The translations under genes and the position numbers were made by a program. Of a DNA stretch of 64,000 nt, positions 1 to 11,068 are shown in pieces (position 1 is the stretch's first letter; every line of letters starts with the position of its first letter). The notes beneath the pieces were generated by a model that saw nothing but the letters and a program-made list of their open reading frames with translations, was not told where the DNA came from and did no database searches. Source of the stretch: Chimonanthus salicifolius (lineage: Eukaryota > Streptophyta > Magnoliopsida > Laurales > Calycanthaceae); NCBI GenBank assembly GCA_013350335.1, contig CM023538.1, forward strand, positions 63,167,080 to 63,231,079, read 5' to 3'.

Positions 1-974
1 CAATTTAATCCTCTATAAAATAGACTCAATTATACGACTCCTATGATCTATTAAATAAAAAATATTTTAAAAAAATCACTTAAAATATCTTACTAATATA
101 GTTCTACGTTACTCCGTCTTTTAGAAATTGTTTTTGAGAAATTGATTGCTATCCTTCTCAACGTCAATCTATTCTAGACCCTCCAAAGCCGTCAATAAAG
201 TCTTTAAATTCTGTATAACTTGAATTCTTATTTGGATAATTAAAGGAGAGGAGTTTGATGACCTTCATAAATTTTTTTTAATTAAATTTTTGTATGACAT
301 CCCATTAGGCATCAAATGGATCATGCTAAATATTACAATTCATTTTCATGCATTTTTTGGGTACAATGTTGGAGATAAAAGTTAATTAAAATAACATTAC
401 AAATTGAGCCTCAATCTTTACCAAAATAAACTTTCTTATACAACAAATACAGAAAAAAAAAAAAAAAGACGAGATAAAAAATTCCACCAGTTCCAAGTTT
501 TCAATTGGGCATACCCAATATACAACTTAAACATGATTGACACTACTAATTTCTATGGAATTCAGTGCGTCTCTTGCCGTAATTATCCCCTTCACAGATA
601 GTTTTATCAATGCTTTACTTAAACATTACTTCTTTTTTCAAAATGATAATTATATTAGAAAAAGATGCACCGTAGATGCAAGAACAAGAGGAAAAAGGAA
701 AACACAAAACAAAACCCCCTTGACCCGATACAACCATCTCCAAGAGCAACAGAGAAGATAACACTACACAATCCTAGATCAATGCATTCTTTCTAGACAT
801 GCAGGATTTCAAACATCGGGTTGTTCCTAAATTCATTAAGAGTGGGCAATCAAGATACACATTTAGCGAAAATCCAACTTGACACTGACTAAAGAGATTC
901 TGCCACGATCCTAATCACTCAATTATTCCGCTCCAACCAAATACTCCAATGAAATACTTAAACATTACTTGATC
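1..974. other. Intergenic, no gene recognised
   Basis: AT-rich sequence with short A-tracts. The open frames here are short, low in complexity and resemble no family I know. It lies downstream of the receptor-like-protein fragment, which is read on the minus strand, so it may once have held that gene's 3' untranslated region. No repeat structure was noticed. Confidence 0.5.
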
Positions 975-1337
975 TCAATGGAATACCATTCCTAGCATCT
1001 TGTCAATCAATTTCATGTATTCTCTGCAAACTTTCTTCGAGAGGGTCAGAACCCAAAAGAATGTACCTAATCCAATTCCATACCCTAATCCAAATCCAAT
1101 CCAATTGAATTTTTCATCGATTTCTTATGTTTGCTTGGCATTGGCTTGTGCAAAGGATGAAGGTGGTGGAGTTTCATTTGATCATCACTTTTTTGATAAT
1201 GGAGGTCCACATAGCCCAACATTCCCTAAGAAAGAGTCATTGCTGAATGTGAGGAATTAATTACTATGTGGTATGCTTCCCTCAATAAGGTTATGTGAAA
1301 GGTTTAAAACCTCAAGGAATGTAAGCCTCGTCAACTG
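975..1337 (-). pseudogene. C-terminal fragment of an LRR receptor-like protein (RLP), broken
   Basis: Read on the minus strand in one frame, this gives a final leucine-rich repeat (QLTRLTFLEVLNLSHN, then GSIPHS), the LRR C-cap with GLCGPPLSKK, an acidic linker, a glycine-rich membrane segment (FNWIGFGLGYGIGLG) and a short basic tail ending at a stop at 975-977. This is the standard end of plant RLPs, surface receptors without a kinase that act in immunity and development. At least three sites in the frame are stops: one after GSIPHSN where RLPs usually have Gln, a double TGA after LSKK where Cys is expected, and one after AKQT. All upstream LRRs are missing. The fragment abuts a methyltransferase exon in the same frame with no visible gap. 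It is a non-functional relic, and only about 120 residues of a protein usually 700-1000 long remain. Confidence 0.8.
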
Positions 1338-3954
1338 CCAAGAATGAAAGTAAGTTGTAGCAACAAAAACCCCTCCAGGCCTCAGAATTCGACTTATTTC
1401 AGCTACCTACAAAATCAATACTGCCTGTTTAGAGAGGGCATTAAGTAACTTTGGAGCAAATATTCACTTGCAATTACCAATTACTCGTCACTTAATACGA
1501 GTTCTATGGGACCTGACATTACAAACAAACAGACCAAGGATATCAGAGTTGATCAAAGAGACCAAGGAAGAGAGCTGCTATCGATTGCCTAATGGAAGTT
1601 CTTAGCTGTCCAACCTTTTCTGGTTGAACTCGAGCCAATATGCAAGCCATTGATCAAATGGCTTAGAAGACTTTGTGATTTTTAGGTGACAAACATTTAT
1701 TATTATACAGATAACATGCTGACAAAAGAGTACATCTGTATAACTTCAATTTTAATGGAAGATTACTAAGACCAAATTGACAAAAAAAAAAACACTCCTG
1801 AGCCACACGATATTGCCATTGGAAATGAAGTATAATATTGTGTTAGTTATAAAAACGGCTATTTCGGAAGAAACCCCAATTTATGCAAAAAAATATTGGG
1901 GCTTCTTTCAAATATCCCTTGCAAAAATTAGAAGCTTAAAATGTGGGTGTAATATATTAATGATGAACCAGGGAGAGAGCTTACAGCAGAAGATGGGGAT
2001 GGCCAACAATGCAATGCAGCACCAGCATGTACAGCATCAATGGAACTTGAAATGAAAGGGAGTCTAGAGATGTCAGCTCTAACCAAGGTTAGGCTCCTGG
2101 AATAAACAAATTTACATCAGCAACTATGGTAGCACTAAAACCTCATTCCACCTCTCAGGCAAAATTGCATGCAGCACAAGCATGCGCACACAATCACACA
2201 TATAGACACACCCACATATATGCACATCACTATTGTCTTTTCACCATTAAAATGATGATGTTTGTAGAAAAGGATGAGATAGTATCCCTTTTATCAAGAA
2301 TCATGATGTATCAATAAATATACTATATAAAATTGTGAAACAGTCTGGAAGGACTTTGACATAAGGATATGAACAGTATCCTCAGGTCTCACTTCCTACA
2401 AGTTGGACCCATGCATTGGCAACCCTGAACATTGTTTCGGTGGTGTTTCAGCAGATACTTGGAAGGTTCTAGTTGCCATCTATTATTTATACTTTCTATG
2501 TTGGTATGAATCCTAGTTGTACTGTTGTAACCATCGATTCGCACATCACTGATCAACAGGTTAGAACTGCCCCACTGAGAACATCATCCGATCTGGTCGT
2601 CTCAAGAACAATAGTAAAGAAAACAGAAGTACCCAAAGAACAGATACCATGCAGATTTTCAAGATGAGAAACAGAAAATCCCTTGTCAAATGTTAGGAAA
2701 GAAAAACACACTTCCAATAGATTTGTCCTACAAAATCTAAAATGGAACTTGAAGGCTAAAAGCAAACAAATTACATTCAATAGGTTCACTCTGCAGTAAA
2801 TTGAGTCAGATTGAATTGTTGAACCTTAGACCTGACTTGACCGAACTCAAAATTAAGAGGTAGGGGTCCAAGTTTTAATCTGATGTGTTGGGTTTAGATT
2901 CAGGGTTCTTGAATACCAGTGACAGAGCAGGCAATACGACACAAGACTTCAAAAAGCAGGCAAATGGGTCCAATATGATTTCCTTATTAACTATGGTGCA
3001 TCCAAACAATACCCATGTTGTGACCAATAGAAACTATAGTTATTGAGATAATAAGAAGAAACTAAATCATGAAGATTGATGTATACAAGACACAGTTTTT
3101 TAATGTAAAAAGCAGAAGTCGTACTCTTTTGGAATGTTATCATCTTTGATGAACTCATAGCATTCCCAGATCATATTCTCTGAAAAATCCAGAGCAACAA
3201 CATGGGAATACATTCCAGACTTAGCAAAAAGCCTTGTGAGCATCCCACTTCCACAGCTGGCATCAACAATTGTTCCACCTTCAGTGGGTTTAAGGTAACC
3301 TCTAGCCATTTCAAACTGCAATCAAGAAATTAGCAAGACAATGAAAATACAGTTATGAAAACAAAAGCGGGAGACATGGAATGGTTGATGAAAGAATAAG
3401 TGGGAAAAGCATCATAAATAAGCAACAGGGAAAAAACACACCAGCAAATGACTGATTTCATAACAGAACAGATGATTATGCAAAAGAACCATGCCCTTAA
3501 GAAACTGATACAGTAAAAGACATCTCTATCATAATGCTGTTTATGTCCTTTCATCATACACTTGGGGAGCATGCTACACTCAGTTAAAAACTGCATTATC
3601 AGATCATCCTAGTTTTTCAATTTATGCCAATAAAACTGAACTAGTCTCTCTCTCTCTCTCTTTTTTTCTTTTTTGTCCAAAAGTATTTTCTTTTTCTTTT
3701 TTGAAAAATTCACAGTTGAGTTTTTTTGTCCAAAGTAATTAATAGATGACACTTGGTTAACAGCCTTTTCAAACAAATCATACTACTGTCACATTTCACA
3801 TTATACATAAAACTTATTCAATTATCTTACTACCTTATTAGCTTATCTTACAGGAATGCTACAATCATCTCATGTCTCTAATGCTTGTACACTGTACAAC
3901 TAACTTGCATGGTGTGGGTACGAGCGTCAAGTCCAACACAGGCGTGAGGTGCTG

Positions 3955-4095
3955 GACTTGGTAATCCAAAAAAAAATGAGGAAACGACACCATATATAAA
4001 TAATTTAAATCTAAATTTATTTTAAATGAAGATAAGGTGTGAAAATAACGCTAATAGAAAAATAATGTACTAGCTTTATTTTAAACAATTAAGTG
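3955..4095 (+). repeat. Dispersed repeat, copy 1 (second copy near 26.5 kb)
   Basis: The block starting GCTGGACTTGGTAATCC, followed by TTTTAAATGAAGATAAG and AAAATAATGTACTA, is matched in the same order and orientation at about 26525-26640. It lies in an intron of the methyltransferase relic. No terminal inverted repeats or target duplications were visible, so its class is unknown. Confidence 0.55.
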
Positions 4096-4526
4096 ATGCA
4101 CAAGTTGTATGAGGACAAATGAATCGGCATACTTTCATTAGTGCCTCTCAGAAGCACGAAGGATGACCTAAACAAGGAATCATCACATTACCAGGAAAAC
4201 CACCCCATATAAAACTTTGCCACTATCCTCTCTCATAAAGAAATGACACTAAAGGGCTTCTGTTCCAATAAATAATTATAAATGAATAACAATACTGTAA
4301 GATGGTAGGATTTTTTTTTATTCTTTATCTAGTATGATTTCAATACATGCCCTCATCGGCATTCCCATTCTCCTAGTAGTCTAGTAACTTTTACTTGTAA
4401 TCTTTTAACTCTTCATTTTCCTTCCATATTGTTCTGCCCCATGCCCCCATCGTGCATGTCTTGTATAATCTCAGAACATCCGTGTCAATTTAGGCTACAA
4501 ATTATGGGTCTAAGCACTACCCAAGC

Positions 4527-4664
4527 CAGGGGTATAAATCTCGGCCGATACATATCGTATTGGCCAGAGAAAAAAAAATCGGTCGAATATCGGCCGATTT
4601 CTTTCTTTTTTTTTTAAATAAAATAAAATAAATATCGGTTGTGGGTCCGGGCCAATATTTAGGC

Positions 4665-4709
<45 letters not shown>

Positions 4710-4845
4710 AACAACTTTTTTATTTTTTTTAACTGAATTTTTTTTAAAAAAAAAAGCTACCGAGATTTCCAAAAAAAATAAAGAAAATTTGAAGAGAGAG
4801 AAAGATTCGGCCGAAATCTCGATCCGGCTGAATTTTCAACCCCTG
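4527..4845. mobile_element. hAT-type MITE in methyltransferase intron
   Basis: The ends are imperfect inverted repeats: CAGGGGTATAAATCTCGGCC on the left, and CAGGGGTTGAAAATTCAGCC when the right end is read in reverse. They are flanked by acccaagc (4519-4526) and ccccaagc (4846-4853), an 8-bp target duplication with one mismatch. CAG..CTG ends with 8-bp duplications are the hallmark of the hAT superfamily. The interior is non-coding, carries several CGGCCGAT palindromes and holds an (AT)n microsatellite at about 4667-4707. Confidence 0.72.
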
Positions 4846-5738
4846 CCCCAAGCCCAGGCACATGCTGCACTAGGTTGGGTAAGATCACAAGAATCCAACT
4901 TGACTTCCAACCTTCTATCGAAAAAAAAAGAACCTTGGCTTCCACCCTTCTCTCTCTCATGCCCATAACGAAAGGTGACAATGTCATAAATGGTATGATG
5001 TTTAAAGGCTTTATAGAATCCTGAATTGATTCCTATCTATATTCATAAAGTCTCCTGATCCAACAGTTGATTTTCCCCATAGAATTAAACTCCTTTCAGA
5101 CATTTTGAAATAACCATACTTGAAAAGTTCAGTCGAGATAGGCATGGGTTCATCATATTCCTTTGCACCACTAGCTACTGTTAGGTCACGATATATGTCA
5201 TTGTTGAAATAATCCTTCTTGCAAGTGTGGCAGTGGAAACCAGACCCAGATATAGATGCTCTGTAGTATAGATTAGCCACCGAGTAAATGATTAGCCAAC
5301 AACTTCATGAAAAAAAAAATAGTAAATGAGAACTCAATGTTATTTATATTGAGCAGCAAGTGAGAAGGGTGTCTTATAAGGACCTAAATGATTGTTAGGG
5401 CGAGCATATGCATATTGCCTTTGAGCTTAATTTCATTGAAGTAGCGCTGCCCATGATGCTCCAAGTAACCCAGAAAAGAAAAAAGAAGAAGCCTAAATGT
5501 CCAAATTTGGCATTTAATGTTGAATATCAACATGCCACATTCTTAACCAACTATTTGCAAGCCACCAGTCATAGATTTTGGTTCATCTTAGAAGAGCCCA
5601 TAGCAAGTTGGCAAGTAGTCACTATTGCAACCTTCAGGTTGTGACCTGTGGATTCAAATTATGACAGCATTTTATAGAAAAAAAAAAAAAGGAAGGAGGA
5701 GGTGTATGGGTGTTAAAGAATTATCTCATTACTGAGAT

Positions 5739-5877
5739 CAGGGCCAGCCCTGAGATCTCCTAAAATCTTAGGAGTCCTTTGTGACTGGTATATTAAGGAG
5801 TTTAAGTGTGTAGAGGTCCTTTCTGTCTGGGGCCCCTAGACAACGACCTACACCACCTATGCCCAGGGCCGGCCCTG
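5739..5877. mobile_element. Short hAT-type MITE with palindromic ends
   Basis: A 139-bp element bounded by CAGGGCCAGCCCTG on the left and CAGGGCCGGCCCTG on the right, each itself nearly palindromic. The flanks actgagat (5731-5738) and agtgagat (5878-5885) are an 8-bp target duplication with one mismatch. It is too short to code for anything. It sits between recognised exons of the methyltransferase relic, within the interval where the missing cysteine-rich exon should be. Confidence 0.75.
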
Positions 5878-6900
5878 AGTGAGATTTATCGTCTATCCAT
5901 AGTTAGGCCAACAAATCTTTCAATAGAAGAAAATATGGTTGATCCAATAAGCCTATGGCATCAGTGAACCACGGGCCCTGCTTGTATGTGATCAAGTTCA
6001 AAAAATGCAATGCATATCCTCAGATAGAATGTCCTACGAGCATATCATTCCTCCGACAATAAAATACAACTTCAATAAAAACATCTTGTTTAAGGCCAAA
6101 ATAATTAACTTACACTGTTGGATCTGGAAACATGGGCAGGTTTTGATTATCAAGACAACCCCTAAGGGTCTAGTTGTCATTACCCAAGTGTTAGAAAAAG
6201 TTCATCGATCTCCTTTGTTATAAAAAAAAACACCACTCTCTCTATCAATTGTCCATAATAATCATTTTCGTCCGTTGGAACAACAACAATCCAACCTTAA
6301 TCAATATTCGAAATGTTGCTAAAAGGGAAAACCATCCGCTCCCAAATCTATGGGCCCCACGGGTACGGTATAGCACCATCAGAACTATGTTCTCTCTGAT
6401 GCCCGCTCATTTCTGTTAAACCATTTCATTTTGCAGTGCAATAATTGGATAATTGGAGAGAATGGAAACCGTCCGATTGAAGCTGTTACAAACCGGGGGC
6501 AATCTGTCCTGGGGCCCACCGCTCAAGAATTATAATAGTAATAATAACAATATAAAGCTGGGGTCAGAAATAAATCAATGAAAGAGTATTAAAAAAAAGT
6601 AATAAAAGCGAGAGCATTCAAAGTTACTGATAAAATGCCACATAGAAAAAGAGAAACATATAAACAGAAGAAGTAACAAAAGCAAGAGCATCTAAAGCAA
6701 CTGGTAAAATGCCCCAGAAAAAGAAAAGCATAAACAGACAAGAGAGAGAGAGAGAGGATTACAGGGTTGAATGGAAGTGTGACGCTTGTAGAAGCTCGAA
6801 TGGCGGCGCGGAAGGGAAGGCGTCCTGCAAATGGATTCCGACACCTCGTTCTCACCATAGAAAGCATCTGATTTTTAAGTAAGAACCCAACATTGCTACT

Positions 6901-7030
6901 GCCAATCGTCGCCACATCCTACTATCTCTCTCCCTAGAAGAGAGAAGATGATCAGATAACGAACATGCCAATCGTCGCCATATCCTACTCTCTCTCTCTA
7001 GAAGAGAGATGATGATCAGATAACGAACAT
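6901..7030. repeat. Tandem duplication (66 and 64 bp) over the methyltransferase start codon
   Basis: Copies 6901-6966 and 6967-7030 both run from gccaatcgtcgcca to ataacgaacat and differ at a few positions. On the minus strand the outer copy keeps ATGGCGACGATTGGC. The inner copy, contiguous with exon 1, has GTG in place of that ATG. Initiation at the surviving ATG would give only MATIGMFVI before a stop. Confidence 0.85.
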
Positions 7031-8058
7031 GCAGAAGTATGTGTGAAGGAAAGAAGTGGTAGGGATTGAAATCTGATAAGGGGCGGGCACTGATTAGGAC
7101 TTTCCCATGGCATCCTTCTATAGTCAATTCTCAGTTGGCCCCAGCACACTCTGTAATCTGTATTATCATAAGATCCACAAACAAAGAATAAGAACTTCAT
7201 TAAATATACGTAGTCGCTTCTCCAAAACTTGTCCTCCCTCTCCTTTTCTTTCTCCACCTTACTCGCAATCGCGCTCAGAATTCCATGTGAGTTTTAAACT
7301 TTTAACACTAACTAATAACAAAAATATTTTAATTTATATATATAACTCTATATATTTAAAATTTGTAATCTTTTATATAAAAATAAAAATTATTCTACCA
7401 TTATATTCCTTCTTCATAAAAGTGTAATTCAACTCGTTAACCTTTCCCTCAAGAAGTTGGAGGTAGTAAATTTGAGCTCCCATGACTTAACCTGATGTAT
7501 CAATTGGCAATGGTTATTACCCGGAGATTTTACGCTGAGTTTCTTATATGAGTTTTTCTAATGTGCACCACCATTAAAAGAAAAATACAATTTTAACTTA
7601 GTTTTTAAGAAGGAGGGAAAGAAAGAGAAGAAGAAAAGTAAAGATAAAATTATCGTTTCCTTTTAAAGTGGTGTACAAATCACTACCTAAAAAAAAAAGC
7701 TAAAGGCTAAAGGTTAAAGGTTTATTCATGCTTCAGCATATGACTAAATTATGTAGTTATAATTTTAAGATTCGATGAAGAAAAAATATTTTTATTGTAA
7801 GAATATTAGTTATGATTTAATATTGCTTTTTGAACAATTTTTTTATTTTAAACCTAAACTGCATCATAAATTTGTTTCCTAGTCAAATTTTATTATTTTA
7901 TCTAAAAATGTTTGATGAGATTGAAAAATACATATTTGTTTTAAATTTTATTTCATGTTAAAAGGAAGCAAAGCAAACTTTAACTTAGGTGTCGAAAGGT
8001 TACACTTAAATCAAAACAAGAATCAAAAGTGAGTTTCAAAACCATGCATACATATAAC
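7031..8058. other. Upstream flank of the methyltransferase relic, no gene
   Basis: Pyrimidine-rich stretches near 7200-7265 and strongly AT-rich runs after 7310 (including tatatata tracts near 7340). The first few hundred bases would have been the promoter of the minus-strand methyltransferase. No other coding or repeat structure was recognised. Confidence 0.45.
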
Positions 8059-8756
8059 CAGGGCCGGCTGAAGCATAAAGCAACTCAAGCGGTTGCTTTA
8101 GGCTCCCACTTAGGAAGTCCCCAAATCCCTCTCCTCTCCACTCGTACCCACTCTCAAAATCTCATTTTGGAATTGGTTGTTACAGCACACGTGATGAGAG
8201 AGGAAGAGAAGGGATAAAGAGGGAAGGACAGAGTGATGGCTGGCCGCTGCAATAGAGAAGTAAGGACAAGACGATGGAGAGAAGGGTTTAAGGATTTTGG
8301 TTTGCTGGAGGGTTGGAAAAGAAAAGAGTTAAAATGAGAGGGGTGTGGAGCCAACATGGGATTAAGGTTTAAAGATTTTGAAATTTTCTTTTACTTGCTT
8401 GTTTCAAATAATTTAAAGCTCAAAATTGAAATTTAAAATTTAAAATTAATTTTTTATTTGTTTTGTTTTAAAATGAAAATCCAAACAGATAAAAAGGTTG
8501 CTTTAAGTTAAAAAAATTGGGACTTTAAAATTAAAATTTTTTTTTAAATACAACTTTTACAAATTCTTAAATTTTATTAAATTATTTTGTAGAATTTTAA
8601 CCTATAATTTCTAATTTCTAATTTCTAATTTCTATCATCACCGTCTTCCCCTTCCTTCCACCTTTTTCTTTTGGTCATATTTCAAAAAATCTACACATTT
8701 TAAAGAATTTCTTAAATGATTTTGTCTATTAACGAAGAGGTCCAAGGCCAGCCTAG
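8059..8756. mobile_element. Degenerate hAT-like element
   Basis: It begins CAGGGCCGGCTGAAGC and ends GGTCCAAGGCCAGCCTAG, giving weak inverted ends of the CAGGGCCGGC type. The interior is AT-rich with no transposase. No matching 8-bp target duplication was seen, so the limits are tentative. Its right end is repeated about 465 bp downstream. Confidence 0.45.
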
Positions 8757-8768
8757 AAATTTATTATT

Positions 8769-9786
8769 AAAAAGACCACCAATCCATTGAGATAATCGTT
8801 AAAATTAGAGCAAGCCTTCAAATGTAGAATAATATTAGATGGGATAAAGGAATGATAAAAGATAAATAATAGTTTTATCCAATGAAAATGATTTTGAATA
8901 GGAAGTTTGACTCTAATAAAATTAAGTCTTGCATGTTTGTATTTGAGAGACCGTCACGACTAATGATTAAATTATAAAATCAAGTCTTGTTGATATCTAT
9001 TCACTTTGAATACGTATTTAGAACAATAGGAGCAAATACTTCTTAAGAAAAGAGAAGAATGATAAAACAACAAGAGGAAGAAATGAAACAGAGCTTTCCA
9101 TATTGTATGATATAAGTAACTAAATATTTATTTAAATCATCTTCTTGGGACAATGACTACTCATTTTAAAGAATTTCTTAAACGTTTCTGTCTGTTGATG
9201 AAGAGGTCCAAGGCCGGCCCAGAAATTTATTATTGTTGGGCCACAAGGTCTATCCCATGACCACCAATGATCAAGTCTTCATTTGATAAAGTCTGAAATC
9301 TTAGAGGCTTAATTTCACATATTATGTTTTGAGAGTTAGACTGCTTTGACATGAACCAAGTGATGGATAGATAAGAAATCATATTTCTCAGTCATCATAT
9401 ACCAATTTTTACTTAGAATTACATATTATATTTGAAAGGCTCATATTTTATTCAGAAGTAAAAATTTAAAGCAAAAGCCTCAACTTTTGGACCCAGCTCC
9501 TCTTCTACTGTTACATGAGTTCAATCAGACTCAAAATCAAATGACCAAAAAAAAAAGTAAATGGGACTCGCAACCTAAACCCAATAATATGAAAATGTCT
9601 AATACATTGAGAAGCCCAACTATTTTAAGCTTAGGCTAAATGTCAAAGGCCCATAGAATATCCAAGTTCTCTCATAGAAATTTGTGAAATTTCTCTTTCA
9701 CATTCAAAACATCACATCAAAATATATTTGGCTGAATGAATTTAAGAAAGGAGTCGTCTAATTGGGTCACCATTGTGACAAGAGCC
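8769..9786. other. AT-rich spacer, no gene
   Basis: Apart from the 9162-9233 repeat, no open frame of interest and no recognisable element. Confidence 0.4.
9162..9233 (+). repeat. Second copy of the hAT-like right end
   Basis: Matches 8696-8767 over about 70 bp (cattttaaagaatttctta, then gaagaggtccaaggcc, then agaaatttattatt) in the same orientation. This copy has the more intact GGCCGGCCCAG end. The shared stretch runs past the putative element end, so the pair probably arose by duplication rather than by two insertions. Confidence 0.6.
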
Positions 9787-9980
9787 TTGAAAGACTGAAA
9801 TGGGTAGTAATCCATAAGGTATGAGAGGAACCCTACTTGACAAATGGATAAGCTCAAGCTTTAAAGTAGAAACATATGAGCTTCAAAAGATTGAAATGTG
9901 TAGTAATCATAATGTATGAAGTGGAACCCTCTTTGACAAATGGATAACCTTGGGCTCTAACGTAGAAACGTATGAAGCTT
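9787..9980 (+). repeat. Diverged tandem duplication, unit about 95 bp
   Basis: About 9787-9881 and 9882-9980 share, in order, a gaaatg(g/t)gtagtaatc block, ggaaccct, tttgacaaatggataa (cttgacaaatggataa in the first copy), and gtagaaac(a/g)tatga. It lies just upstream of a LINE fragment and has no evident coding role. Confidence 0.65.
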
Positions 9981-9999
9981 GTCATTTTCTCTAGCCACT

Positions 10000-10850
10000 T
10001 TGCATATCCTTGGTTCTCTTTTTGGAGAAGAATACTGGATGGAATCTAAGTGAAGGTAGAGTTATGATGGTGAGCATGTATAGAGGCAAAATTAGACTTT
10101 TGGTCAGAAAAGGAGACATAACTTTGTTTTAGAAGGACTTGTGGCTAGGAGAGAAGCCCTTAAAGGAAATATACCCAAGGTTGTTCAGGATTTTTAGGAA
10201 CAAACAAGCATCAGTATAGGACTTCTATAAGGTAGAGGGCAATGAGATTTCCTAACAACTTGATTTTCGAAGGAAACTACAATCCTTTGAAGACGGGAGT
10301 ATGATAGATCTCTTAGCCCAGTTGGGGGAGCTTCCCTTGTTATTAGTTGATGAGGATAAACTTGTTTGGACAGGTGATTCCTCATATATTTATTCAATCA
10401 AGTAAATTGTGGATTTGATGCTTCAACAACAACTTAATGAAGAAACCACCGCTATTTTGGCTTGGAAAGGTGTTGCTTCCCAATGTGTTCAAATTTTTGC
10501 ATGGTGTATGTTAAAAGAGATGATTTTAACTACAATGGATCTAAAGAAGATAGGGTTGCTAAGACCGGAGGAAGACCTCAAGTGTCCTCTCTGTAATTCG
10601 GCTCAGGAAGACTTAGATCACCTCTCTTGTCAATTGCCCAGTTGCATGGAGTCTATGGACAAAACTTTGTCAACCTCTTAGATGTCCCTTGTGTCTTTGA
10701 CAAAACCTGTGTAGGCTCAATTGGTTCGTGGTTCCTATCGAGACTCGCACCTAGAATGAAAATTACATGGAATACAATCCCGGTTGTAGTCCTGTGGACA
10801 CACTGGAAGGCAAATCAACGGATATTAGCGACCTTTCTCAGATAACAAAG
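10000..10850 (+). mobile_element. LINE reverse-transcriptase C-terminal (zf-RVT) remnant
   Basis: A plus-strand conceptual translation reads KDLWLGEKPLKEIYPRLF, FRNKQASV, then SSYIYSIK, then VQIFAWCMLKE, KKIGLLRPEEDLKCPLCNSA, and a shifted CPVAWSLW-like block. This is the zinc-binding region that follows the reverse transcriptase in plant L1-type LINEs (WR.L...L.TKDNL..RG.....CPLC). In-frame stops near 10124, 10219, 10251 and 10402 and a later frameshift show it is dead. Nothing upstream of the zf-RVT region is kept intact. Confidence 0.8.
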
Positions 10851-11068
10851 TAGAAACTAATCCTCAGAGCATGTGCAAACCTCCCTACCCCCACACACAC
10901 ATACGTGTTTATTCTCCAACTCTGTTATGCATTCACTTCTTATGTCTAATTTTTCAAGTATACTTTTCAAGATTAACCAAACTGTACCCAAATCATTTTT
11001 GCTTACTGTTTTTTTTTTTTTTTTTTAAAAAAAAAATCTGTAAGCTGAATTACTTGTTATAGAAGTCA

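Larger units (their letters stand above)
1338..6915 (-). pseudogene. Decayed UbiE/COQ5-like SAM methyltransferase, chloroplast-type (At2g41040/At1g78140 family)
   Basis: Exons recognised on the minus strand, in coding order. Exon 1 is about 6915-6764: a Ser/Arg-rich transit-peptide-like start ending SVTLPFNP before a GTAATC donor. Next come about 5270-5116 (FHCHTCKKDY ... PISTELF), 4259-4192 (SPLVSFLYERG*WQSF, IWGGFPG), 3315-3125 (SAM-binding VDASCGSGMLTRLFAKSG and VALDFSENM), 2096-1985 (LVRADISRLPF ... DAVHAGAALHCWPSP) and 1406 to about 1338 (VAEISRILRPGGVFVATTY). Splice sites and phases agree across the last three joins. Evidence of decay: an in-frame TAG replaces the conserved Trp of ERGWRQ; the start codon next to exon 1 reads GTG; the cysteine-rich exon with CPxCYEP and a short exon before FEMA were not found; and the C-terminal third is replaced by an RLP fragment. 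Family members are plastid-targeted class I methyltransferases of uncertain substrate. The alternative is a badly diverged but spliced gene, which the nonsense codon makes unlikely. Confidence 0.82.

Noticed and set aside
6852..7257. Minus-strand frames with repeated LSDHLLSSRERES-type residues
   Set aside because: They are shadows of the 66-bp tandem duplication upstream of the methyltransferase exon.
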